In this document: in pieces, positions 28,270 to 35,423 of the stretch
How the letters are laid out: each line of letters opens with the position of its first letter
How positions within the stretch are numbered: the stretch's first letter is position 1
Assembly (NCBI RefSeq): GCF_001298675.1
Contig: NZ_CYIG01000030.1
Coordinates: 47,405-111,404, forward strand
DNA from: Paenacidovorax caeni
GTDB lineage: Bacteria; Pseudomonadota; Gammaproteobacteria; Burkholderiales; Burkholderiaceae_C
Direction: 5' to 3'
Length of the DNA stretch: 64,000 nucleotides
Translations under genes and position numbers: made by a program
Notes under the pieces: model-generated
Databases searched by the model: none
Told to the model about the DNA's origin: nothing
What the model saw: the letters and a program-made list of their open reading frames with translations, nothing else

Positions 28270-29370
28270 TTAGAAGGAGTGGCTCACGCCCACTTGGAAG
28301 CCTTGCTGGTTGCCGTTGTCCTTGAGCGTAGCGTTGGTGCCACCCAGCTTCCAGGTCTTGCCGTTGTCCTTGTTCTTGATGTAGGCGTAAGTGCCGTACA
28401 CAGAGGTACGCTTGGACAGGCTGTACACATAGCCCAGCGCGAACTGGTCAGCCTTGGCCTTGATGCCGCCAGCAGGCGTGGTTTCGTAGCGGTTGTACGA
28501 GGCGCGCACCAGGCCAGGGCCCACGGGGGCGGTCAGACCCAGCATGTAGCCCTTGGTCTTGTCGTCGCCGTTCACGCGCTCGGCCTTGGAGTCACGATAG
28601 CCAGCCAGCACCTTGGCCACGCCCAGGTCGTACGAACCACCCAGGCTCCAGACGGTGATCTTGCCGGAAGCAGTGGCTTCCTCCTTGCTCAGACGCTCCA
28701 GGCCCAGACCCAGGCTCAGGGGGCCGTTGTCATAGGTCAGGCCAGCGCCCAGGTACTGGCGGTCGCTGTTGGCGCCGGCCACTTCGCCGAAGCCGTAGTT
28801 CACAGAACCCTTGAAGCCGCTGAAGTTGGGCGACACGTAGGTCACGGCGTTGCTCACGCGCTGGTTGGTCGTCTTGGCCGTGGCGTAGGCGCCAGTGCCT
28901 TCGGGCACGGTGCCGTCAGCGATGCCATTGCCGTTGCCCCACAGGTAGGACTGACCAATACCGACGGAGCCGAACACGTCGTAACGGGCGGTGGCGCGGT
29001 AGGCAGCGGTCAGCTCGCGGCCCAGACGCACTTCACCGAAGCCGCCTTCCAGGCCCACGGTGGCCTGGCGCTTGAAGGCGAAGCCGTTGGTGGCAGCGCT
29101 AATGTCGTAGCCGGAGTTGCCGTCGCCGTTATCCAGGTTCAGGCCGGCTTCGAGCACGAAGTTGGCCTTCAGGCCACCGCCCAGGTCTTCCACGCCGCGG
29201 AAACCGAGGCGGCTGGTCAGGTTGTTGCCGGAGGTCACGCCGGACCAGTTCTTTTCACCATTGGCATAGGTCACGCCAGCGTCGGCCACGCCGTACAGGG
29301 TCACGGAAGATTGGGCCATGGCGGCGCCAGAAGCAGCCAGCACAGCCAGGGCGAGCAGGGATTTTTTCAT
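28270..29370 (-). CDS. Outer-membrane porin, Gram-negative porin family (Omp32-like)
   Basis: Second general porin, 366 residues. Signal peptide MKKSLLALAVLAASGAAMAQ, mature start SSVTLYGVADAGVTYANG, repeated amphipathic beta strands, and a C-terminal GFQVGVSHSF ending in phenylalanine. The N-terminal sequence is very close to the betaproteobacterial anion-selective porin type. Arrangement in tandem with the other porin, each with its own terminator, indicates separate control. A palindrome at 29547-29561 lies about 180 bp upstream of the start and is shared with the osmC-like gene region. Confidence 0.96.
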   Translation of the reverse strand: MKKSLLALAVLAASGAAMAQSSVTLYGVADAGVTYANGEKNWSGVTSGNNLTSRLGFRGVEDLGGGLKANFVLEAGLNLDNGDGNSGYDISAATNGFAFKRQATVGLEGGFGEVRLGRELTAAYRATARYDVFGSVGIGQSYLWGNGNGIADGTVPEGTGAYATAKTTNQRVSNAVTYVSPNFSGFKGSVNYGFGEVAGANSDRQYLGAGLTYDNGPLSLGLGLERLSKEEATASGKITVWSLGGSYDLGVAKVLAGYRDSKAERVNGDDKTKGYMLGLTAPVGPGLVRASYNRYETTPAGGIKAKADQFALGYVYSLSKRTSVYGTYAYIKNKDNGKTWKLGGTNATLKDNGNQQGFQVGVSHSF

Positions 29371-29662
29371 TGCAAGTACTCCAAGGTTTAACTAGAGGGC
29401 GCCGACGGCGTTGTGGGTGCGGCACTGACATGCCCCCGCCGGTCCCGGGCCAACCTCCTGATGGGGAAGTTCCCCCCATTGCACCAGACGCCACCCTGTT
29501 TCGCAAAGGAAATCCCCTCACTGGTGCGTCCAAGGGCACATTTCGTTGTTGTAATGCAACATAGCAGCCACCCCCTGCACCAGGGGGTTTTCACCAGTAT
29601 GACAACAAGGGCCCGCCGAAGCTTTTTTGCCCTCCATGTCGTTCGCCGGCCTTGGCCAGCCC
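29371..29662. other. Upstream region of the second porin
   Basis: No gene was seen. It holds the presumed minus-strand porin promoter and the TGTTG-N5-CAACA palindrome at 29547-29561. The part nearest the osmC-like stop shows nothing recognisable. Confidence 0.5.
29547..29561 (-). promoter_or_regulatory. Candidate operator TGTTG-N5-CAACA, upstream of porin
   Basis: On the minus strand it reads ATGTTGCATTACAACA, nearly identical to ATGTTGCATCGCAACA at 30193-30208 upstream of the osmC-like gene. The paired occurrence suggests a shared regulator. Identity of the regulator is unknown. Confidence 0.35.
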
Positions 29663-30112
29663 TCAGACCTCGATCAGATCAAAGCCTGTGGTGATCTGCG
29701 CCGTTTTGCCCAGCATGATGCTGGCGGAGCAGTATTTCTCATGGCTCAGGGCGATGGCCCGCTCGACGGCGGTGGCCGGAATGCCCTTGCCCGTAACGGT
29801 GAAATGCATGTGTATCTTGGTGAATACCTTCGGCTCTGTATCGGCACGTTCCGATGTCAACTTGACACTGCAGCCGCGCACATCGTGGCGCCCGCGGCGC
29901 AGGATCAGCACCACGTCGTACGCAGTGCATCCACCGGTGCCAGCCAGCAGCGTCTCCATGGGGCGAGGAGCAAGATTCAAGCCACCTAGCTCCGGCTTGG
30001 CCGCATCGGGCGCCCCATCCATGGCCAGGACATGGCCACTGCCGGTTTCGGCGACAAAGCCCATGCCCGAGCGTGTGCCGCTCGCGCCGGTCCAGCTGAC
30101 TGTGCATTCCAT
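29663..30112 (-). CDS. OsmC-family protein
   Basis: A 149-residue alpha/beta protein of the OsmC/Ohr superfamily, which reduces organic hydroperoxides through two cysteines or has related roles. From the ATG at 30110-30112 (MECTVSWTGASGTRSGMGF) the family core is visible: NLAPRPMETLLAGTGGCTAYDVVLIL with the first cysteine, and SHEKYCSASIMLGKTA with the second. This matches the YhfA-like branch rather than classical Ohr. A longer frame reaches 30268 but crosses the promoter region. A palindrome at 30194-30208 lies about 85 bp upstream of the start. Confidence 0.9.
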   Translation of the reverse strand: MECTVSWTGASGTRSGMGFVAETGSGHVLAMDGAPDAAKPELGGLNLAPRPMETLLAGTGGCTAYDVVLILRRGRHDVRGCSVKLTSERADTEPKVFTKIHMHFTVTGKGIPATAVERAIALSHEKYCSASIMLGKTAQITTGFDLIEV

Positions 30113-30193
30113 AAGAGGTCTTTCTCTGACTGAGCAATAAGGGAGCGTGATTGCAGCAAAAAAACAGCCCTTTGTGGGGATATGGTTTCCTAA

Positions 30194-30208
30194 TGTTGCG
30201 ATGCAACA
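30194..30208. promoter_or_regulatory. Candidate operator TGTTG-N5-CAACA between osmC-like gene and micro-ORF
   Basis: Extended by one base on each side it is ATGTTGC-GAT-GCAACAT, a 7-bp inverted repeat. It overlaps the -35 element of the plus-strand promoter at 30196-30223 and lies in the upstream region of the minus-strand osmC-like gene, so one bound protein could affect both directions. A near copy precedes the second porin. Confidence 0.45.
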
Positions 30209-30223
30209 TCGTCGCGCTACAAT
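30196..30223 (+). promoter_or_regulatory. Sigma-70-type promoter of the micro-ORF/ilvA leader
   Basis: TTGCGA (30196-30201) and TACAAT (30218-30223) with a 16-nt spacer. The expected start of transcription is about 30230, directly at the ATG of a 21-codon frame. Assigned by eye; the -10 matches consensus in five of six positions. Confidence 0.6.
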
Positions 30224-30230
30224 GGAATCC

Positions 30231-30296
30231 ATGCACAGCAAGGTCTGCGCGCCGTTTGTCTCCTCCACCTCCTCTAACGGTGGATTCAGCCCCTAG
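30231..30296 (+). CDS. Leaderless 21-codon frame upstream of ilvA (possible leader peptide)
   Basis: ATG at 30231 and TAG at 30294-30296 encode 21 residues rich in serine and small residues (start MHSKVCAPF, end SSNGGFSP). The predicted transcription start falls on or beside the ATG, so there is no room for a ribosome-binding site and translation would be leaderless. The stop codon lies inside the 5' arm of the intrinsic terminator at 30288-30320. A ribosome reaching the stop would block that hairpin, giving a simple attenuation model for ilvA. Codons for isoleucine or leucine are absent, so the signal would not be classical branched-chain starvation. Alternatively the roughly 90-nt transcript is a regulatory RNA: it has two CCTCC motifs (30262-30266 and 30268-30272) complementary to ribosome-binding sites. 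Not recognised from any known family with confidence. Confidence 0.4.
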   Translation: MHSKVCAPFVSSTSSNGGFSP

Positions 30297-30320
30297 CCTC
30301 ACAGCTCGGGGCTTTTTTTT
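30288..30320 (+). terminator. Intrinsic terminator/attenuator before ilvA
   Basis: AGCCCC-T-AGC and GCT-C-GGGGCT form a stem of 6 plus 3 bp with one mismatch and a 6-nt loop, followed by eight or more T residues. A preceding hairpin TCCACC-N9-GGTGGA (30264-30284) adds to it. It lies 45 bp before the ilvA start. Confidence 0.8.
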
Positions 30321-30365
30321 GGCTTTCTTGGACGCTCCAGCGCCCGTCCTATGATGGTGCCCACC

Positions 30366-31925
30366 ATGACCCAGCCTCTTTCACCGTTCGACTACCTGAA
30401 GAAAATCCTCACGGCGCGCGTGTACGACGTGGCCGTCGAGTCCGACCTGCAGCCGGCGCGCGCACTGAGCCGGCGCCTGCACAACAAGGTGCTGCTCAAA
30501 CGCGAGGATCAGCAGCCGGTGTTCAGCTTCAAGCTGCGCGGCGCCTATAACAAGATGGCGCAGTTGACACCCGAGCAGTTGCAAAAGGGCGTGATCTGCG
30601 CCTCAGCCGGCAACCACGCACAGGGCGTGGCCATGAGCGCGCGCAAGCTCGGCGTGCGCGCCGTGATCGTGATGCCCACGACCACCCCGCAGGTCAAGAT
30701 CGACGCCGTGCAGGCGCTGGGCGGCGAGGTGGTGCTGGCCGGCGAGAGCTTCACCGATGCCTACCAGCACTCGCTGAAGCTGCAACAGGAGCAGGGGCTC
30801 ACTTTTGTACACCCCTTTGACGATCCGGATGTGATAGCCGGCCAGGGCACCATTGCCATGGAGATACTGCGCCAGCTGCAAAGCCTGGGCAGCCAGCGGC
30901 TCGACGCGGTATTCGTCGCCATCGGCGGTGGCGGGCTGATCAGCGGCGTGGCCAATTACATCAAGGCCGTGCGCCCCGAGATCAAGGTGATCGGCGTGCA
31001 GATGAGCGACTCCGACGCCATGGTCCAGTCCGTGCAGGCCGGCGCGCGCGTGACGCTGCAAGACGTAGGCCTGTTCTCCGACGGCACCGCCGTCAAGCTC
31101 GTGGGCGAGGAAACCTTCCGCATCGCCCAGGGACTGGTGGACGACTACGTCACCGTCAACACCGACGCCGTGTGCGCCGCGATCAAGGACATCTTCGTGG
31201 ACACGCGCAGCATCGTCGAGCCCGCAGGCGCGCTGGCCGTGGCGGCCATCAAGCAATACGTAGCGCAGCACAAGACCAAGGGCGAGACCTACGCCGCCAT
31301 CCTGTGCGGCGCCAACATGAACTTCGACCGCCTGCGCTTCGTTGCCGAGCGCGCCGAGGTGGGCGAGGAACGTGAGGCGCTGCTGGCCGTCACCATCCCC
31401 GAGGAGCGCGGCAGCTTCCGGCGCTTTTGCGAGCTCATTGGCCAGTTGCCCGGCGGCCCGCGCAACGTCACCGAGTTCAACTACCGCATCGGCGACAGCG
31501 CGCGCGCCCATGTGTTCGTGGGCATGACGACCCACGGCAAGGGCGAGTCGGAAAAGCTCGCCAAGACCTTCCAGCGCCAGGGCTTCGAGGCGCTGGACCT
31601 GACGCACGACGAACTGGCCAAGGAGCACCTGCGCCACCTCGTGGGCGGGCGCTCGCCGCTGGCGCAGGACGAACGCCTGCTGCGCTTCGAGTTCCCCGAG
31701 CGCCCCGGCGCGCTGCTCAAGTTCCTGAGCCTGATGCAGCCGAGCTGGAACATCTCGCTGTTCCACTACCGCAACCAGGGCGCCGACTACGGCCGCATCC
31801 TCGTCGGCATCCAGGTGCCGCCCGAGGACTCGGCCGCGTTCGACGCCTTCCTCGCCACCCTCGGCTACCCCTATGCCGAGGAAACGCAGAACCCGGCGTA
31901 CCGCCTTTTTCTACAGACAAAATAG
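30366..31925 (+). CDS. ilvA: Threonine ammonia-lyase, biosynthetic
   Basis: PLP enzyme that deaminates L-threonine to 2-oxobutanoate, the first committed step to isoleucine. From the ATG at 30366 it has 519 residues. The PLP lysine is K56 in VFSFKLRGAYNKM; the phosphate-binding loop is AIGGGGLISGVANY. The C-terminal third holds two ACT-like regulatory domains (about 335-519), as in the isoleucine-inhibited form. ATG codons at 30351 and 30354 are possible earlier starts. It is preceded by a promoter, a micro-ORF and a terminator, which suggests premature-termination control, and followed by a short repeat and cobS. Confidence 0.96.
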   Translation: MTQPLSPFDYLKKILTARVYDVAVESDLQPARALSRRLHNKVLLKREDQQPVFSFKLRGAYNKMAQLTPEQLQKGVICASAGNHAQGVAMSARKLGVRAVIVMPTTTPQVKIDAVQALGGEVVLAGESFTDAYQHSLKLQQEQGLTFVHPFDDPDVIAGQGTIAMEILRQLQSLGSQRLDAVFVAIGGGGLISGVANYIKAVRPEIKVIGVQMSDSDAMVQSVQAGARVTLQDVGLFSDGTAVKLVGEETFRIAQGLVDDYVTVNTDAVCAAIKDIFVDTRSIVEPAGALAVAAIKQYVAQHKTKGETYAAILCGANMNFDRLRFVAERAEVGEEREALLAVTIPEERGSFRRFCELIGQLPGGPRNVTEFNYRIGDSARAHVFVGMTTHGKGESEKLAKTFQRQGFEALDLTHDELAKEHLRHLVGGRSPLAQDERLLRFEFPERPGALLKFLSLMQPSWNISLFHYRNQGADYGRILVGIQVPPEDSAAFDAFLATLGYPYAEETQNPAYRLFLQTK

Positions 31926-31972
31926 CCTTCAGGCCTTACTGAACAAGCGCCAGCAGCTATCAAATAAAGAGC
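31926..31972. repeat. Short bipartite repeat (ATAGCT-N4-GCGCTT family)
   Basis: Contains AAGCGC-CAGC-AGCTAT followed by AAATAAAGAGC, with a decayed first arm (GGCCTTACTG). It fills the whole gap between the ilvA stop and the cobS start. Confidence 0.7.
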
Positions 31973-32779
31973 ATGCAAGCCCTGCGCCACTACCTGCTGG
32001 CCGTGCAGTTCTTCACGCGCATCCCCATCACCGGGCGGCTGGCCGACTGGGTGGGCTACAGCCCGGCCATGCTGCGCGCCAGCAGTGCGCACTTCCCCGG
32101 CGTGGGCTGGATTGCCGCTGCCGTGGCCACGGCCAGCTACGCCGCGCTGGCACTGCTGCTCGCGCCCAGCCCCTGGGCCAGCGCCGTGGCGGCCGTGGGC
32201 TGCACGGTGGCCACGGTGCTGCTCACCGGCGGCTTCCATGAGGACGGCCTGGCCGACGTGGCCGACGGCCTGGGCGGCAGCGCCGACACCGAGCGCGCGC
32301 TCGACATCATGAAAGACTCGCGCATCGGCGCCTACGGCACGCTGGCGCTGGTGCTGGCGCTGCTGGCCAAATGCACGCTGCTGGCGCTGCTGGGCACGCA
32401 CAGCCTGGCAGCAGCGCTGACGGCACTGGCGGCCGCGCATGTGCTCTCGCGCCTGTGGCCGCTGTGCATCGTGCGCACCCTGCCGCACGTGGGCGACACC
32501 GCGCGCTCCAAGAGCAAGCCGCTGGCCGACCAAATCAGCGGCGCCGCGCTGGCTGCGGCATTTTTGTGGTGTTTTCCGGCTCTTGCGCTTATGCAGCAAG
32601 CGCCATCAGCTCTTTTTTTAGGAGCAGGCATGGCCGCCAGCCTGTTCGCCGCCTGGCGCATGTGGCGCCTGTTCGCGCGCCGCCTGGGCGGCTTTACCGG
32701 CGACTGCCTGGGCGCCACCCAGCAGGTGGGCGAAATCGCCTTCTACCTCGGCGCCGCCCTGGCACTGGGGCCGCGGTGA
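31973..32779 (+). CDS. cobS: Adenosylcobinamide-GDP ribazoletransferase (cobalamin synthase)
   Basis: Inner-membrane enzyme joining adenosylcobinamide-GDP and alpha-ribazole to give cobalamin. It has 268 residues with several membrane segments. CobS marks are LAVQFFTRIPI near the start, LLTGGFHEDGLADVADGLGG and the later KDSRIGAYGTLALVLAL and LGGFTGDCLGATQQVGE. A short stretch near residues 200-217 (PALALMQQAPSALFLGAG) is encoded by a copy of the short bipartite repeat at 32573-32625, which keeps the frame open. The stop overlaps the GTG start of the next gene (GTGA). Only cobS and cobC of the pathway are in the window. Confidence 0.95.
   Translation: MQALRHYLLAVQFFTRIPITGRLADWVGYSPAMLRASSAHFPGVGWIAAAVATASYAALALLLAPSPWASAVAAVGCTVATVLLTGGFHEDGLADVADGLGGSADTERALDIMKDSRIGAYGTLALVLALLAKCTLLALLGTHSLAAALTALAAAHVLSRLWPLCIVRTLPHVGDTARSKSKPLADQISGAALAAAFLWCFPALALMQQAPSALFLGAGMAASLFAAWRMWRLFARRLGGFTGDCLGATQQVGEIAFYLGAALALGPR
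32573..32625. repeat. Short bipartite repeat inside cobS
   Basis: CTCTTGCGCTT, then CAGC, then AAGCGC-CATC-AGCTC and a T-run. Both arms are present and the frame of cobS stays open across it. Confidence 0.65.
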
Positions 32780-33324
32780 AGCTCTGGCTGGTCCGCCACG
32801 CCACGCCCCTGGTGCCCCCCGGCACCTGCTACGGCCACCTGGATGTGGCGGCCGACGCCAGCGCCACCGCCACCGCCGCGCAAGCCCTGGCCGCGGCACT
32901 GCCCGCGGGGGTGCGGCTGCGCGCCTCGCCGCTACGAAGATGCGAGCAGCTCGCGCTCTCGCTGCAAGGGCTGCGGCCTGATTTGGCCTGCACCACCGAT
33001 GCGCGGCTGGCAGAACTGGACTTTGGCGCCTGGGAAGGGCTGCGCTGGGACGCCATTGCCCCCGCCGCCTACGACGCCTGGACGGCGGACTTCGCCCACT
33101 ACCGCCCCGGTGGCGGCGAAAGCCTGGCCGCGCTGCTGGAGCGCGTGCAGGATGCGCTGGCCGCCGCGCGCAGCGGCGGCGCAGAAGAAGCCTGGATCAC
33201 CCACGCGGGCGTGGCACGTTGCGTGCACTGGCTGCTGCAGACGCCAACCGGCACCTGGCCCAGCGCCTCGGATTGGAGCATGCCCGCGCCCTCTTTTGGT
33301 GCGTGGCAGTCCTGGGAAATTTAG
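32776..33324 (+). CDS. cobC: Histidine phosphatase, probable alpha-ribazole phosphatase
   Basis: Phosphoglycerate-mutase-like phosphatase, 182 residues, likely removing the 5'-phosphate of alpha-ribazole phosphate in the cobalamin pathway. It starts at GTG (32776) coding KLWLVRHATPLV with the catalytic RH motif; RRCEQLA and LDFGAWEG are also typical, and the second catalytic histidine is in WITHAGVARC. The start overlaps cobS by GTGA, supporting a joint role in lower-ligand assembly. The protein is short but complete for the family. Confidence 0.88.
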   Translation: MKLWLVRHATPLVPPGTCYGHLDVAADASATATAAQALAAALPAGVRLRASPLRRCEQLALSLQGLRPDLACTTDARLAELDFGAWEGLRWDAIAPAAYDAWTADFAHYRPGGGESLAALLERVQDALAAARSGGAEEAWITHAGVARCVHWLLQTPTGTWPSASDWSMPAPSFGAWQSWEI

Positions 33325-33331
33325 CGCTGCG

Positions 33332-33829
33332 TTAGCGCTGCGCCGCCATGCCGCCCGGCGGCACCGGCATGGACAAGACATGCGCACTCGCCCCGCCCAG
33401 CGCTGCACCCAGACGCGCCTCGCGCGCGCCCACGCTCTGCAGCACCAGCCCCGGCTCCACCTGCATGCCCACCCGGTACGGTTTGGGCGGCTTGCCGTCC
33501 ACGGCGATGAGCGCCGCACCGCCTCCGCTGTGGCGTCCAGCCACCACGCCGACCAGGGCGAAGCGGCTGCCGGGCACGGCCTCGGGCGCGGCAGCCGACG
33601 TTACCGCCACGGCGCTGGGTACGCCCAGCAGCACGCCCAACGCCTGCGCGTCCGGCGCGGGCACAGCGGGAGGGGCAACGGCCGCCGCCGGCGGCAAGGG
33701 CCGCTGCGTCAGGCGCAGGCCCCAGTAGACCAGGCTGGCGCCCGCCAGCACCCACAGCGCGAAAGTGGCCAGGCGCAGGCCCCAGGACGCGCCGGACTGC
33801 GGGGAAGAAGGAAGCAAAGCGGTTGCCAT
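33332..33829 (-). CDS. gspC: Type II secretion system protein GspC-like (inner-membrane HR-domain protein)
   Basis: 165 residues with one membrane helix (about 19-38, LRLATFALWVLAGASLVYWGL) and a periplasmic homology region (FALVGVVAGRHSGGGAALIAVDGKPPKPYRVGM), the hallmark of GspC, which links the inner-membrane platform to the secretin. It has no PDZ domain, so it is a short GspC. It is divergent from gspG with only 15 bp between the two annotated starts, which suggests that gspG really starts further downstream. It converges on cobC (7 bp apart). Confidence 0.8.
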   Translation of the reverse strand: MATALLPSSPQSGASWGLRLATFALWVLAGASLVYWGLRLTQRPLPPAAAVAPPAVPAPDAQALGVLLGVPSAVAVTSAAAPEAVPGSRFALVGVVAGRHSGGGAALIAVDGKPPKPYRVGMQVEPGLVLQSVGAREARLGAALGGASAHVLSMPVPPGGMAAQR

Positions 33830-33844
33830 AGCGCGCGATTATGA

Positions 33845-34390
33845 TTGACCGGATACGCCGACCACCACACCCCCAACCCTGCCGTGACCTTCTTCCTTCG
33901 CCCCCCCGCCCACACCATTGCGCACACGACGGCCCAACGCCTCCTGGCCACCGCGCGCACCGCGCCCACGCTGCGCGCGCGCCTTGCCGCCGGCTTCACC
34001 CTGATCGAGCTGATGGTGGTGCTGGTCATCATCGGCGTGCTGGCGGCGCTCATCGTGCCCAACGTGCTGGAGCGCACCGACGATGCCCGCATGACCGCCG
34101 CGCGCACCGACATCACCAACATCATGCAGGCGCTCAAGCTGTACCGCCTGGACAACCAGCGCTACCCCACGCCCGAGCAGGGCCTGCAGGCGCTGGTGGC
34201 CAAACCCACCAGCGGCCCCATCCCCAGCAACTGGAAACCTTATCTGGAGAAGCTCCCCAACGACCCCTGGGGCCGCCCGTACCAGTACCTGAACCCGGGC
34301 ATCAAGGGCGCCGTGGACGTGATGTCCTTCGGCGCGGACGGCCAGTCCGGCGGCGAAGGCAAGGACAGCGACATCGGCAGCTGGCAGTGA
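33845..34390 (+). CDS. gspG: Type II secretion major pseudopilin
   Basis: Main subunit of the periplasmic pseudopilus. The prepilin site is clear: AAGFTLIELMVVLVIIGVLA, cut before the phenylalanine by the prepilin peptidase. The mature part has the GspG calcium-loop region NDPWGRPYQYLNPG and ends GEGKDSDIGSWQ. From 33845 the leader is about 49 residues, unusually long; a GTG at 33884 gives about 36 and leaves room for divergent promoters, so it may be the true start. No internal ATG exists nearer the processing site. First gene of the gspG-H-I-J-K-L-M-N-D-E operon. Confidence 0.95.
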   Translation: MTGYADHHTPNPAVTFFLRPPAHTIAHTTAQRLLATARTAPTLRARLAAGFTLIELMVVLVIIGVLAALIVPNVLERTDDARMTAARTDITNIMQALKLYRLDNQRYPTPEQGLQALVAKPTSGPIPSNWKPYLEKLPNDPWGRPYQYLNPGIKGAVDVMSFGADGQSGGEGKDSDIGSWQ

Positions 34391-34422
34391 CAGCGGCAAA
34401 GCGAATACAAGCCCAATCTGCC

Positions 34423-34462
34423 TCCAGCCCTTGTCCAGTAAGCGCTGGCAGCTACAAAATTC
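34423..34462. repeat. Short bipartite repeat (ATAGCT-N4-GCGCTT family)
   Basis: AAGCGC-TGGC-AGCTAC with a decayed first arm, in the 101-bp gap between gspG and gspH. Confidence 0.65.
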
Positions 34463-34491
34463 GCACCCCATCGCCTTTTGCCGCCCAGGCG

Positions 34492-34905
34492 ATGCGGGGC
34501 TTCACGCTGCTGGAGCTGCTCGTGGTGCTCAGCATCATCGCCCTGGCCACGGCGGGCGTCGGTCTGGCGCTGCGCGACAGTGGCGCCAGCCGCCTGGAGC
34601 GCGAGGGCGAGCGCCTGGCCGCCCTGCTGGAAGCGGCCCGCGCCCACTCGCGCGCCAGCGGCATACCCGTGCGCTGGCGCGTGCAGGCGCAGGGCTTTCG
34701 CTTTGAAGGGCTGCAGCCCGGCCAGCTGCCGCAGGACTGGCTCGACCCCGCGGCGCAAACGCTGGGCACGCCGGTGCTGGTGCTCGGGCCCGAGCCGCTG
34801 ATTGCTCCACAGCAGGTGGTGCTCACTCTGGCCGATCTGCCAGGGCGGCAGCTGCGCGTGGCCACCGACGGGCTGCGCCCCTTCACCGCCGAGGCGCTGC
34901 AATGA
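34492..34905 (+). CDS. gspH: Type II secretion minor pseudopilin
   Basis: 137 residues from the ATG at 34492. It begins MRGFTLLELLVVLSIIALAT, a short leader with cleavage before phenylalanine, then a GspH-like beta domain (RWRVQAQGFRFEGL, LPGRQLRVATDGLRPF). An in-frame GTG at 34387 overlaps the gspG stop and would add 35 residues through the repeat; the short leader is preferred. The stop overlaps gspI as ATGA. Confidence 0.85.
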   Translation: MRGFTLLELLVVLSIIALATAGVGLALRDSGASRLEREGERLAALLEAARAHSRASGIPVRWRVQAQGFRFEGLQPGQLPQDWLDPAAQTLGTPVLVLGPEPLIAPQQVVLTLADLPGRQLRVATDGLRPFTAEALQ

Positions 34906-35261
34906 CCGTGCGCCGCCCCCACGGCTTCACGCTCATCGAGGTCATGGTGGCCCTGGCCATCACGGCCATCGCCCTCATGGCCGGACTGCAGGCCACGGGC
35001 GCCCTGACGCGCAACGCCACGCGCCAGAGCGACGTGCTGCTGGCCCAGCTGTGCGCCGATAACGCGCTGGCGCAACTGCGTCTGCTGCGCCAGCTGCCCG
35101 CCATCGGCGATACCGCGCAGACCTGCACGCAGGCCGGGCAGGCGTTCGCGCTGGAGATCCACGTGCGGCCCACGCCCAATCCGCTGTTTCGGCGCGTCGA
35201 TGCCCAGGTGTTCGCCGAAGGCTACCCGGTGCTGCGCATCTCCACCATCCAGGGCCGCTGA
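34902..35261 (+). CDS. gspI: Type II secretion minor pseudopilin
   Basis: 119 residues. The N-terminus MTVRRPHGFTLIEVMVALAI carries the prepilin cleavage site, and the short C-terminal domain (ALEIHVRPTPNPLFRRVDAQV) matches GspI, the tip-complex subunit that starts pseudopilus assembly with GspJ and GspK. Overlaps gspH by ATGA. The next gene begins only after a 162-bp gap filled by a dispersed GC-rich repeat. Confidence 0.9.
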   Translation: MTVRRPHGFTLIEVMVALAITAIALMAGLQATGALTRNATRQSDVLLAQLCADNALAQLRLLRQLPAIGDTAQTCTQAGQAFALEIHVRPTPNPLFRRVDAQVFAEGYPVLRISTIQGR

Positions 35262-35271
35262 ATGGAGTACA

Positions 35272-35387
35272 CCCCCCTGAGCGGCTGCGCCGCTTCCTCC
35301 CGCTCTCGCGCTTCGCGCGGGCAGGGGAACGACGCCAGCGCGGCGGGGCGGCCCTTGCGCGGCGTCCGCTGGACTGGGGCGCGCCAG
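35272..35387 (+). repeat. GC-rich dispersed intergenic repeat, copy 2
   Basis: 116 bp, starting with a C-run and TGAGCGGCTGCGCCGC and ending with GGGGCGCGCCAG. It lies inside the gsp operon, between gspI and gspJ, and would be transcribed. It forms GC-rich hairpins (CTCTCGCGC/GCGCGGG region) that may slow RNA polymerase or protect RNA ends. Same family as 15312-15427 and 53915-54035. Confidence 0.8.
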
Positions 35388-35423
35388 TTTCACAGGCCGT
35401 GGCGCGCGCCGCGGGTGCGTGTG

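Noticed and set aside
35262..35423. N-terminal extension of gspJ
   Set aside because: The extra residues come only from translation of the dispersed GC-rich repeat and lie before the prepilin leader; the ATG at 35424 gives a normal leader.
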